Below are positions 1 to 7,762 of a stretch of DNA of 51,331 nucleotides, in pieces. The number at the start of each line of letters is the position of its first letter. Position 1 is the first letter of the stretch. Both the position numbers and the translations under genes were made by a program. The stretch lies in contig JBDTDV010000052.1 of NCBI GenBank assembly GCA_039922875.1, positions 1 to 51,331 on the forward strand. The letters run 5' to 3'. The notes below the pieces were generated by a model that was not told where the DNA came from, ran no database searches, and worked only from the letters and a program-made list of their open reading frames with translations. The DNA is from JBDTDV01 sp039922875. GTDB taxonomy: Bacteria; Actinomycetota; Actinomycetes; Actinomycetales; Microbacteriaceae.

Positions 1-1
1 C

Positions 2-115
2 AACGAGGTCTTCTTCGCAGCGGACCGCCCATACGGCATCATCGAGGGCACTGTACTGCGCGAAGGCGCATCCACCGCTCCGGCAGCCTGGGAAGGCATC
101 GCCGGCTTCTGCTAG
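2..115 (+). CDS. uox: Urate oxidase (uricase), C-terminal end, partial
   Basis: Only the last 37 codons are in the window; the gene starts to the left. The peptide contains NEVFFAADRPYG, then IEGTV, and ends in WEGIAGFC, which matches the C-terminus I know for cofactor-free actinobacterial uricases (Arthrobacter type). The enzyme oxidises urate to 5-hydroxyisourate. The reading frame is open from base 2 to the TAG at 113-115. The position next to guanine deaminase and xanthine dehydrogenase genes supports the call, since urate is the product of xanthine dehydrogenase. A strong hairpin follows the stop codon. Confidence 0.85.
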   Translation, partial: NEVFFAADRPYGIIEGTVLREGASTAPAAWEGIAGFC

Positions 116-119
116 CAGG

Positions 120-154
120 TTTCGGGCCCAGGGGCGTCGCCCTTGAGCCCGAAA
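120..154 (+). terminator. Hairpin terminator after urate oxidase
   Basis: Outer arms TTTCGGGC (120-127) and GCCCGAAA (147-154) are perfect complements. After one mismatch the inner bases 129-135 pair with 139-145 (one G-U), leaving a 3-base loop. It begins 5 bases after the stop codon and has no T-run, like many actinobacterial hairpin terminators. Confidence 0.7.
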
Positions 155-243
155 GACTCATTGCGGACGAATGCGTCTGTGCTCCGCGCACAGGGGGAGG
201 ACGAACCGTCCGACGAGCCCGTCCGTGAAGGCGGGGTGTGGGG

Positions 244-1599
244 TTACCCGGCGACCAGCCGCCGGGCAGCAGCAGAGTGCTCGGCGATCAGAGCGGGAAG
301 GTCCAGGCCCTCGATCGCGCCGTCGACGACCCGCCACGAGCCGCCGATCATCACCCGGTCGGCCCGATCGGCCCCGCATAGCAGGAGGGCCGACAGCGGA
401 TCGTGGCTCCCCGAGAATCGCAAGCCGCTCGTGGTGAAAAGCGCCAAGTCAGCTTGCTTGCCCGGCGCGATCTCGCCGATGTCGGTGCGGCCGAGCGCGT
501 GGGCGGAGCCGCGGGTGGCCCAGCCGAGCGCGCGGGCCGGAGTGACCGTTTCTGCACCGTAGCGCAGCCGCTGCAGATACAGTGCCTGCCGGACTTCGAG
601 GATCATGTTTGATCCGTCATTCGACGCGGATCCGTCCACACCGATCCCGACTTCCGCGCCGGCCTCCTCCAGCTCGACCGCCCGGCAGATCCCGGAAGCC
701 AACCGCATATTCGAGGACGGGCAGTGTGCCACGCCGACCCCGGCAGCACCGAGCCTGGCGATCTCATCGTCACTGAAATGGATGCCGTGAGCCAGCCAGG
801 TGCGATTGCTCAACCATCCGACCGACTCCAGATAATCCACCGTGCGCAGCCCGAACGTCTCGCGGCAGAAGTCCTCCTCGTCGATGGTCTCGGCTAAGTG
901 CGTGTGCAGCCGGACATCGTTCGCGACCGCGAGCTCCGCGCTGGCGCGCATGATCTCGGTGGTGACCGAAAATGGCGAGCACGGGGCCAGCGCGATCTGC
1001 ACTTGCGCGCCGTCACCGCGCTCGTGGTAGCGGCCTATCAGCCGCTCGCTATCCGCCAGGATCACATCGGCATCCTGCACGACTTGCTGCGGCGGCAATC
1101 CGCCGTCCTTTTCGCCCAGGGTCATCGAGCCGCGGGTGAGCATCGCGCGCATCCCGAGCTGGCGCACGACCGAGACTTCAACATCGATGGATTCTTCCAT
1201 TCCAGCTGGGAAGAGATAGTGATGGTCGGCCGCCGTCGTGCACCCCGAAAGCAGCAACTCCGCGAGCGCCGCGGTCGTCGCCAGTTCGAGATCGCGCGGG
1301 GTCAATCGGGCCCAGACCGGGTAGAGGTTGACCAACCAGGGGAAGAGCGCAACGTTCACCACCGGCGCCCAGGCGCGGGTCAGCGTCTGATAAAAGTGAT
1401 GGTGAGTATTGACCAGCCCCGGCAGCACGACGTGATCACGCGCCTCGAACACGGACTCATACGGCGTCTGCGGCAGTTGACCAGCTCCAACGACCTCGGC
1501 GATGCGGCTCCCGTCGATGACGATGCCTCCGCCGGCATCCAGGTCGTTCGCAGTGAAAATCGCTTGCGGATTTCGCAGCCAGGTGCGGGAGTCGGTCAT
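244..1599 (-). CDS. 8-oxoguanine deaminase (amidohydrolase superfamily)
   Basis: A 451-residue amidohydrolase of the cytosine/8-oxoguanine deaminase group. It has the metal-binding NTHHHFYQTLTRAW segment (His66-68), a second HTHLAET segment, HGIHFSDDE and the GVDGSASNDGSN loop carrying the catalytic Asp. The family deaminates 8-oxoguanine to urate, and some members accept isocytosine. That product fits the adjoining urate oxidase. It is divergent from the guanine deaminase across a 250-base control region. A related triazine/guanine deaminase remains possible, but the HHHFYQTLTRA segment favours the 8-oxoguanine group. Confidence 0.82.
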   Translation of the reverse strand: MTDSRTWLRNPQAIFTANDLDAGGGIVIDGSRIAEVVGAGQLPQTPYESVFEARDHVVLPGLVNTHHHFYQTLTRAWAPVVNVALFPWLVNLYPVWARLTPRDLELATTAALAELLLSGCTTAADHHYLFPAGMEESIDVEVSVVRQLGMRAMLTRGSMTLGEKDGGLPPQQVVQDADVILADSERLIGRYHERGDGAQVQIALAPCSPFSVTTEIMRASAELAVANDVRLHTHLAETIDEEDFCRETFGLRTVDYLESVGWLSNRTWLAHGIHFSDDEIARLGAAGVGVAHCPSSNMRLASGICRAVELEEAGAEVGIGVDGSASNDGSNMILEVRQALYLQRLRYGAETVTPARALGWATRGSAHALGRTDIGEIAPGKQADLALFTTSGLRFSGSHDPLSALLLCGADRADRVMIGGSWRVVDGAIEGLDLPALIAEHSAAARRLVAG

Positions 1600-1623
1600 C
1601 TCAGAGCCCTATCTGGGACACGA

Positions 1624-1638
1624 CTTATCCACGATAAG
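1624..1638. promoter_or_regulatory. Perfect palindrome in the divergent deaminase promoter region
   Basis: CTTATC and GATAAG arms are separated by CAC. The site lies 25 bases upstream of the 8-oxoguanine deaminase start and about 210 bases upstream of guanine deaminase. This is a plausible operator; the regulator is unknown. Confidence 0.4.
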
Positions 1639-1752
1639 AGAAAGTAATTTCATGACCCTTTCGGCTGATGCTACCATCGGAAGTGTCCAAAGGCGGGCAC
1701 CTATCCAGGTCGCTATCTACCGGGGCGTCACTGCACCATATCGATGCAGTAC

Positions 1753-1771
1753 CTTCACAAGTACAGTGAAG
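1753..1771. promoter_or_regulatory. Inverted repeat CTTCAC-N7-GTGAAG upstream of guanine deaminase
   Basis: Perfect 6-base arms separated by 7 bases, about 80 bases before the guanine deaminase start. The same TTCAC/GTGAA half-sites recur with a 3-base spacer before the NCS2 permease (7719-7731), which suggests a shared purine regulator. This is inference. Confidence 0.35.
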
Positions 1772-1849
1772 CGGAAGCGTACCGATCCTCGGATATCCAC
1801 CCCGTGACAGGCGACGCTCCCACTTCCGTCTAGCAAGGAAGTCGCCACA

Positions 1850-2335
1850 ATGCACAAGACACTCAGCCATCAGGAATACCTGAACCAGGCCACCCAATTG
1901 GCCACGGCCAATGTCCACAACGGCGGTGGCCCTTTCGGCGCCATCATCGTCACGGCCGACGGGCAGGTATTCGAGGGCCTAAACCGTGTCACAGCCGACA
2001 ACGACCCGACCGCCCACGCAGAAGTCACCGCAATCCGCACTGCCTGCACCGCAGTCGGATCCTTCAGCCTGTCCGGAGCCACTCTTTACTCCAGCTGCGA
2101 GCCGTGCCCAATGTGCCTGGCCTCATCGCTCTGGGCGCGCGTCGACCACGTCTATTTCGGAGCCGACCGCCATGATGCCGCGGATGCCGGTTTCGACGAT
2201 GCCGCCTTTTACAGCTATTTCGACACCGCGCCGGAAGAGCGTTCCATGCCGGTCACCCAACTCATCACAGCCGAGACCAGCCACATCGCGCCGTTCGACG
2301 CATGGCGCGCACTCGACACCCGCATCGAGTACTAG
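1850..2335 (+). CDS. guaD: Guanine deaminase (cytidine deaminase fold)
   Basis: A 161-residue zinc deaminase of the Bacillus GuaD type, converting guanine to xanthine. It shows the zinc and proton-transfer motif HAE (His56, Glu58) and the PCPMC motif with Cys86 and Cys89. The length is normal for the family. The ribosome site AAGGAAG lies a suitable distance before the ATG. Its product xanthine is the substrate of the xanthine dehydrogenase encoded immediately downstream on the other strand. It is convergent with xdhC, with 7 bases between the stops. This is a second, structurally unrelated purine deaminase next to the 8-oxoguanine deaminase. Confidence 0.9.
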   Translation: MHKTLSHQEYLNQATQLATANVHNGGGPFGAIIVTADGQVFEGLNRVTADNDPTAHAEVTAIRTACTAVGSFSLSGATLYSSCEPCPMCLASSLWARVDHVYFGADRHDAADAGFDDAAFYSYFDTAPEERSMPVTQLITAETSHIAPFDAWRALDTRIEY

Positions 2336-2342
2336 CGGGCGA

Positions 2343-3149
2343 CTACCCCGCCGGCTGCGCTTCGAATCGAAGTAGGAGGCCGGCGGCCACGCTGACCGCG
2401 ATCGCCGCCGGCTCTTTGGCCAGGATCCCAGGAACACCGATCGGGGTGATGATGCGCTGGATCTCTTCCTGGGCGTGACCGGCTTCGCCCAAGTGCAGCT
2501 GGAACCGGCGCCATTTCGAGTGCGAGCCGATCAGTCCGATGGTGCCCAGCTGCGGGGTGCGAAGGGCCTGATCGCACAACGCGAGGTCTTCGGCGTGGTC
2601 GTGGGTCATGATCAGCAGATGAGTACCCTCAGGCAACTCGCTGAGCGCGCTCTCCGGCACCGGAGCGTGGCGCACGCGGATATCCGCTGCGCCGTCGTGA
2701 AGCACCGCGAGTCGTTCTGGCCTCAGCATGGCTTCCCGTGAGTCGATCAGGTGCAACTCGAGATCGTGCCGCGAGAGAATCAGCGCGAGCTCGATGCCGA
2801 CGTGGCCGACACCGCAGATCGCCACCACCGGTCGCACCCGCACGGGTTCCAGAAGCATGGTCACCTCTCCGCCGCAGCATTGCACACCATACTCTGCCGG
2901 CGCCTTCTCACTGAGTTTTATGGTGATCAACTCCGGACCAGCCAGCCCGTCCGTCAGCAAGGCCCGAGCACGCTCGATTGCGGTCGCCTCGAGATTGCCG
3001 CCGCCGACGGTATCCCACGAACTGTTGGCATCGACCACCATCTTGGCGCCCGCTCTGCGCGGGGCGTGCCCGCGGGAGGAGACCAGCGTGACCAGAACGC
3101 CACTGCGCCGCTTGGCACGCAGACGTTCTATTGCCGCTAGCCATTCCAT
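2343..3149 (-). CDS. xdhC: XdhC-family molybdenum cofactor insertion protein
   Basis: A 268-residue XdhC/CoxI-family protein that handles and sulfurates molybdenum cofactor for insertion into xanthine dehydrogenase. The N-terminal part contains the VTLVSSRGHAPRRAGAKM segment. QCCGGEV carries the conserved Cys pair, and the C-terminal half is a Rossmann domain with ICGVGHVG. I chose the ATG at 3149 because the longer frame upstream (to 3383) is Arg/Pro-rich and lies inside xdhB; this start also puts the gene 28 bases after the xdhB stop. It is the third gene of the xdhA-xdhB-xdhC operon. Confidence 0.88.
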   Translation of the reverse strand: MEWLAAIERLRAKRRSGVLVTLVSSRGHAPRRAGAKMVVDANSSWDTVGGGNLEATAIERARALLTDGLAGPELITIKLSEKAPAEYGVQCCGGEVTMLLEPVRVRPVVAICGVGHVGIELALILSRHDLELHLIDSREAMLRPERLAVLHDGAADIRVRHAPVPESALSELPEGTHLLIMTHDHAEDLALCDQALRTPQLGTIGLIGSHSKWRRFQLHLGEAGHAQEEIQRIITPIGVPGILAKEPAAIAVSVAAGLLLRFEAQPAG

Positions 3150-3177
3150 GTCGGCGTCACTTCTGCCGCTGTCTGCC

Positions 3178-5589
3178 TCAGAGCTCCGCGAGAACGGAGG
3201 CCCGTTCTGCGGAACTCGACTCCGATGAACTCGAGGGCACCTGTTCGCGCGCGGCAGGCACGGCATCCGCTGCCTGGGTAAGCGCCCAGAAAACTGCCTC
3301 CGGCGTGGCAGGCGAGGCAAGAGTGGCCGGGCGGCCGGCCGGACCGAAACTGGCCACAGCCTGACGCAGCGCCTCTCGAACACTGAGCGCCAGCATCAGA
3401 GGCGGCTCGCCGACCGCCTTCGACCCGTATATCGAACCCTCCTCACGCGCCTCGTCGAACAGGGTCACGTTGAACTCTTCCGGCATCTCAGAGAAACTCG
3501 GCAGCTTGTAGGTACTGGCCGACTGCGTCAGCAGACGCCCGCGGGTGGGACCCTGCGACGTGTCCCAGCGCAGATCCTCGAGCGTCAACCAGCCAGCGCC
3601 CTGAACATACCCGCCCTCGATCTGACCGACGTCGACCATCGGCGACAGCGAGTCACCGACGTCGTGCACGATATCCACTCGACGCGTGCGATACGCTCCG
3701 GTGAACCCGTCGACCTCGACCTCGGTGGCCGCCGCGCCGTAGGCGAAGTACTTGAACGGTGAGCCCGACCAGGTTTCCGGGTCCCATTCCAGGCCCTCGG
3801 TACGGTAGTAACCGGCTGCCGACAACGGCACCCGCTGCTGGTACGAGGCCTGTGCGACATCCGCGAATGTCAGTTCCTTGCCGAATGCACCCAGGCCGGT
3901 GACCATACCCTGGGAGAACCGTACATCTGCCGGGCTGACGCCGAGAATTCCGCCGGCCACCACCGCCATCCGGTCACGGATCTGGTCGCACGCGTTCTTG
4001 ACGGCTCCACCGTTCAAGTCGGTTCCGGTGCTCGCCGAGGTGGGCGAGGTGTTCGGAACCTTGTCGGTACGCGTAGGCGCCAGGCGCACCGCTGATCGAG
4101 TGACGCCGAGCGCGGTTGCCGCCACCTGCAGCATTTTCGTGTGCAGCCCCTGGCCCATCTCGGTGCCGCCGTGGTTGATCAACACCGAGCCGTCTTTGTA
4201 GACGAGTACCAACGCGCCGGCCTGGTTGAAGACCGTCTGGTTGAACGAGACCCCGAACTTGATCGGAGTGATCGCCAGAGCGCGCTTGAGGTGGGCATGG
4301 CTGTCGTTGAACGCATCGATCTCGCGTTGGCGCCGATCGAATGCGGAGCTCTCCAACACCTGGGACCAGATCGCCGGCATCCGCTGGGCGTCTTTCACCA
4401 CCTGTAAGTAAGGAGTGGTCTGGCCCGGCCGGTAGAAGTTGCGACGTCGCAGTTCGGCGGGGTCGATCCCTAGCGCCGGCGCACACGTGCCGAACACATC
4501 CTCGATAAGAAGGATTCCCTGCGGTCCGCCGAATCCGCGGAATGCGGTCTGCGAGGTCTTGTTCGTCTTCACGATACGGCCGTTCACCTCTATCGCGGGA
4601 ATCCAGTATGCGTTGTCGATGTGGCACAGCGCGCGCGAGAGTACCGCTTCCATGAGGTCGAGGCACCAGCCCCCGTCCGCCGTCATGTCCGCCTTTAACC
4701 CGACGAGTTTGCCCTCATCATCGAACCCTGCCTTCCAATCCATCTGGAAGCCGGGTCGTTTGCCGGTGATCGTGATGTCTTGTGTGCGGTTCAATCGGAG
4801 ACGAACGGGCCGATTGGTCACCATCGCACCGAGAGCCGCAATCGCGGCGAAGCCGTGCGGCTGGGTCTCCTTACCACCGAAGCCACCGCCCATCCGCAGG
4901 GACTGCACCGTCACCGCGTTGCTGGGCAGCCCGAGAACCTGGGTGACGATGGCTTGAGCGGTTGCCGGACTCTGGGTGCTGGACTGGACGTACAGCTGGC
5001 CGCCCTCGTCGTAATAGGCCAGCGACGCCTGCGTCTCGAGATAGAAGTGCTCTTGACCGCCGGTCTCGATCGCACCCTCGAAGACATGCGCCGCGGTGGA
5101 CAAAGCGGCCTCAACGTCTCCCCTGCGCGAGACGCGGGGGGTGCCCTGGAACGAACCAGCAGCGATTGCTTCGGTGACCGTGATCACGGAGGGCAACGTC
5201 TCGTATTCGACCTCGACCGCGGCAGCGCCGAGCCGGGCTGCCTCAGCGGATTCGGCAAGTACCCAGCACACCGCGTGTCCGTAGTACATCACCTCTGAGG
5301 GAAAGAGGGGCTCATCGCCTCGGATGCCGGCGTCGTTGAGCCCGGGCACGTCGTCGGCGGTCAAAACGACTACCACTCCCGGCACCGCGAGGGCCGGCTC
5401 GGTGCGCAGAGCGGTGACGCGCGCGTGGGCCTGGGTGGACTGTACCGGCCACGCGGTCAGCGCGTCGCGGTTGGCGGTTGCGATGTCGTCTGTGTACAGC
5501 GCGCGGCCGGTGACGTGCCCGACGGCGCTTTCGTGTGGTTCGCGAGAACCCACGACTGGGTTTGCCGGGCGATCTGATAATGCACTCAT
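3178..5589 (-). CDS. xdhB: Xanthine dehydrogenase, molybdopterin-binding large subunit
   Basis: An 803-residue molybdenum hydroxylase subunit that oxidises hypoxanthine/xanthine to urate together with XdhA. Visible hallmarks are the start of the aldehyde oxidase/xanthine dehydrogenase a/b hammerhead domain (SAVGHVTGRALYTDD), the MGGGFGGKE cofactor loop, AFRGFGGPQG with the substrate-binding Arg, a GTEMGQGLHTKM segment and, near the C-terminus, KAVGEPPLML with the catalytic Glu. The length is typical of bacterial two-subunit enzymes. Its start overlaps the xdhA stop by 4 bases (ATGA), indicating translational coupling. Confidence 0.93.
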   Translation of the reverse strand: MSALSDRPANPVVGSREPHESAVGHVTGRALYTDDIATANRDALTAWPVQSTQAHARVTALRTEPALAVPGVVVVLTADDVPGLNDAGIRGDEPLFPSEVMYYGHAVCWVLAESAEAARLGAAAVEVEYETLPSVITVTEAIAAGSFQGTPRVSRRGDVEAALSTAAHVFEGAIETGGQEHFYLETQASLAYYDEGGQLYVQSSTQSPATAQAIVTQVLGLPSNAVTVQSLRMGGGFGGKETQPHGFAAIAALGAMVTNRPVRLRLNRTQDITITGKRPGFQMDWKAGFDDEGKLVGLKADMTADGGWCLDLMEAVLSRALCHIDNAYWIPAIEVNGRIVKTNKTSQTAFRGFGGPQGILLIEDVFGTCAPALGIDPAELRRRNFYRPGQTTPYLQVVKDAQRMPAIWSQVLESSAFDRRQREIDAFNDSHAHLKRALAITPIKFGVSFNQTVFNQAGALVLVYKDGSVLINHGGTEMGQGLHTKMLQVAATALGVTRSAVRLAPTRTDKVPNTSPTSASTGTDLNGGAVKNACDQIRDRMAVVAGGILGVSPADVRFSQGMVTGLGAFGKELTFADVAQASYQQRVPLSAAGYYRTEGLEWDPETWSGSPFKYFAYGAAATEVEVDGFTGAYRTRRVDIVHDVGDSLSPMVDVGQIEGGYVQGAGWLTLEDLRWDTSQGPTRGRLLTQSASTYKLPSFSEMPEEFNVTLFDEAREEGSIYGSKAVGEPPLMLALSVREALRQAVASFGPAGRPATLASPATPEAVFWALTQAADAVPAAREQVPSSSSESSSAERASVLAEL

Positions 5590-7058
5590 GCGACGACCTC
5601 CATTGTCTCAGCCGATTGTGCGTAAAGCTTGAGCATCGATTGCGCTAACATGGCGCCGCGATACTCCGAACTGGCTCGGTGATCGCTCATCGGACTGCCC
5701 TCGCGGCCGAGCACTTCGGCGGCTTCGCGGGCGGTGTCGGCGTCCCAGGCGCGACCGATCAGGGCCGCCTCCGCGTCGCGGGCACGCAGCGGCATCGCCG
5801 CGGCACCGCCGACTCCGATCCGTGCGGTACGGACGACACCATCCGTGACGTTCAACGCGTACGCGATTGCGACGCTCGAGATGTCATCGTAGCGACGCTT
5901 GGCAATCTTATGGAAGGCGGTGAGTCCCGCCAGCGGTAGCGGTATCCGCACTGCGCGGATGATCTCATCCGGCCTGCGCACGCTCTTGCGATAGCCCGTG
6001 AAGTAGTCGCTGACCGCTACCTCGCGTTCCTCGGTGATGGATGCCAGAACGATGCGAGCGTCCATGGCCAGCAGTGCCGGAGGCGTGTCACCGATCGGTG
6101 AACCCGTGCCCAGATTTCCCCCGAGGGATGCACGGTTGCGGATGAGTCGTGACGCGAACTGCGGGAACAGCGAAGCAAGCAGCGGCACGCGGCCATCGAG
6201 AAATCTCTCGATCTCCGACAGTGAGACCGCAGCCCCGATCTCGACGAATTCGGTGCCGAAGTCCATTCTGCGCAACTCCGGCAGCCGATCGATCGCGATG
6301 ACGATGGGTTCGCGCCGGCCGCGGATGTTGACTTCGACGCCCCAGTCCGTGGAGCCGGCCACCAGAACGGCGGTTGGATTCTCGGCGAGGAGGCCGAGCG
6401 CATCCGCCAGCGAGGCTGGACGCACGAACCGCCCGTCCTCGGACTGCAGATCGGTAGCGATCGGCGCGGGCGCGGGCTGAGTCCGGCGCGCCGCGAGCGC
6501 GTCTTCGGGATCCGGAACGCCCAGGCCATACGCGGCGTCCCGAATCGGTCGATAGCCGGTGCACCGGCATAGATTGCCGCTGAGGGCATGCAGGTCGAAC
6601 CCGTTAGGACCGTGTTCGACGCTCGCGTGGCCGTCGGCTTCCTCGGCGCGGTCCTCACGGTAGAACTCCGACGCCATGCTGCAGGCGAACCCCGGCGTGC
6701 AATACCCGCATTGCGAACCACCCGCCTCCGCCAGGCTTTCCTGAACCGGGTGCAGATGCTCCGGCGTTCCCAAGCCCTCGGAGGTGACGATCTCTTGGCC
6801 GTCCAGTGCCGCCACCGGAACCAGGCACGCATTCACCGATGTCCACGTCGTCCCCCCGGCCGGGTCGGGCTGAGCGACCATGATGGCGCAGGCGCCGCAC
6901 TCGCCCTCGGCGCAGCCCTCCTTGCATCCGGTCAGGCCGTTTTCCCGCAACCAGTCCAGCGTGGTGGCGTGCGCCAATACCGGGCCCAGTCGGCGCTGGC
7001 GGCCGTTGACCGTCAGCGCAGGATGCTCCTTGACCGTGAGATCCAGGTTATAGTCCAT
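5586..7058 (-). CDS. xdhA: Xanthine dehydrogenase small subunit (2Fe-2S and FAD)
   Basis: A 490-residue subunit carrying electrons from the Mo site to NAD. The first 2Fe-2S cluster ligands are Cys45, Cys49, Cys54 and Cys57, with Cys78 further on. The second cluster is CGYC (117/120) plus CRC (164/166). The FAD domain follows with LVAGSTDWGVEV and ASLGGNLGTGSPIGD. I placed the start at 7058 because AAGGAG lies just upstream at the right spacing and the family begins here; a longer frame to 7157 adds an Arg-rich tail without support. It is the first gene of the operon, with a 700-base upstream region shared with the permease. Confidence 0.92.
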   Translation of the reverse strand: MDYNLDLTVKEHPALTVNGRQRRLGPVLAHATTLDWLRENGLTGCKEGCAEGECGACAIMVAQPDPAGGTTWTSVNACLVPVAALDGQEIVTSEGLGTPEHLHPVQESLAEAGGSQCGYCTPGFACSMASEFYREDRAEEADGHASVEHGPNGFDLHALSGNLCRCTGYRPIRDAAYGLGVPDPEDALAARRTQPAPAPIATDLQSEDGRFVRPASLADALGLLAENPTAVLVAGSTDWGVEVNIRGRREPIVIAIDRLPELRRMDFGTEFVEIGAAVSLSEIERFLDGRVPLLASLFPQFASRLIRNRASLGGNLGTGSPIGDTPPALLAMDARIVLASITEEREVAVSDYFTGYRKSVRRPDEIIRAVRIPLPLAGLTAFHKIAKRRYDDISSVAIAYALNVTDGVVRTARIGVGGAAAMPLRARDAEAALIGRAWDADTAREAAEVLGREGSPMSDHRASSEYRGAMLAQSMLKLYAQSAETMEVVA

Positions 7059-7662
7059 CGTCAAACTCCTTATCACTCGAGGTAAGCCTCTACATCGGGA
7101 GCCGACGTACCTCTTCATACGTGGGAATTCGCGCCTCGCGGCGCCGCCCTGCCTCACCGCCGGTCGAGACGCTCTCTCATTCCAACGGGTAAATTTGATC
7201 GTACCTCGCGGTCGTTCGACGCTGCAGGGTCACCACCGCACGGCACGACGAAGCCGCTGGTACGAGACGTGACGCAATCTGAGCCAGTCAGAACGCCTGA
7301 TCGAGGTCAGAACATGATAACCATGGTGCTTCCCATCATTGGGTAGCTACCGACCACACGCGCAAAGCACGAATACCGTGCGAACCGGTTGCCACTTATT
7401 CTTTGCCGGCTATGTTTTCGCCAGCTAAGTGCGCCCGGTAGATAGCACCCGTCATCGAGTACCCGCCGTAGGCCTCCAATCAGCGTAACAACATGAACAG
7501 CGCAGAGCAAGGTACCAGCAAAGCCGGTTTCGAACATCGGTTTTGCGCAGTCCGGGTACGTGGTGCGAGACTGCAACGGGCGTGCCCCGCACCAGGTGCG
7601 CTCTCAGGATGTCGCAGTGACTTTACAATTGCGCTGGTCGTCTTGACGATTTTGCTGCTAGC

Positions 7663-7692
7663 TTGACGCTGGCACCGCAAGAGTGCTATCTA
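7663..7692 (+). promoter_or_regulatory. Candidate promoter of the NCS2 permease
   Basis: TTGACG (7663-7668) and TATCTA (7687-7692) are separated by 18 bases, about 70 bases before the start codon. A second TTGACG lies at 7643-7648. Confidence 0.4.
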
Positions 7693-7718
7693 CTTTAACC
7701 AGCGAGCGGAATACTTCC

Positions 7719-7731
7719 TTCACGATGTGAA
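7719..7731. promoter_or_regulatory. Inverted repeat TTCAC-GAT-GTGAA before the NCS2 permease
   Basis: Perfect 5-base arms placed between the candidate promoter and the ribosome site, directly after another small repeat, GGAA-TAC-TTCC (7708-7718). The location suits a repressor site. It shares half-sites with 1753-1771. Confidence 0.35.
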
Positions 7732-7762
7732 AAAGTTCCTCCCGTGTCCAATGGAGGATCAC

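Larger units (their letters stand above)
7059..7762. other. Non-coding divergent region between xdhA and the NCS2 permease
   Basis: About 700 bases without a credible gene. It is visibly less GC-rich than its surroundings. It holds a candidate permease promoter, two small inverted repeats next to it (7708-7718 and 7719-7731), and two copies of GTCAGAAC (7287-7294, 7306-7313) 19 bases apart. Minus-strand frames of 66-89 codons here lack ribosome sites and resemble nothing I know. I could not fit a purine riboswitch by eye. Confidence 0.6.

Noticed and set aside
7307..7576. Minus-strand open frame of 89 codons between xdhA and the permease
   Set aside because: No ribosome site, no recognisable motif and located in a control region.
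7059..7762. Purine-sensing riboswitch before xdhA or the NCS2 permease
   Set aside because: I could not fit a conserved purine riboswitch core by eye; a covariance-model search would be needed to exclude one.
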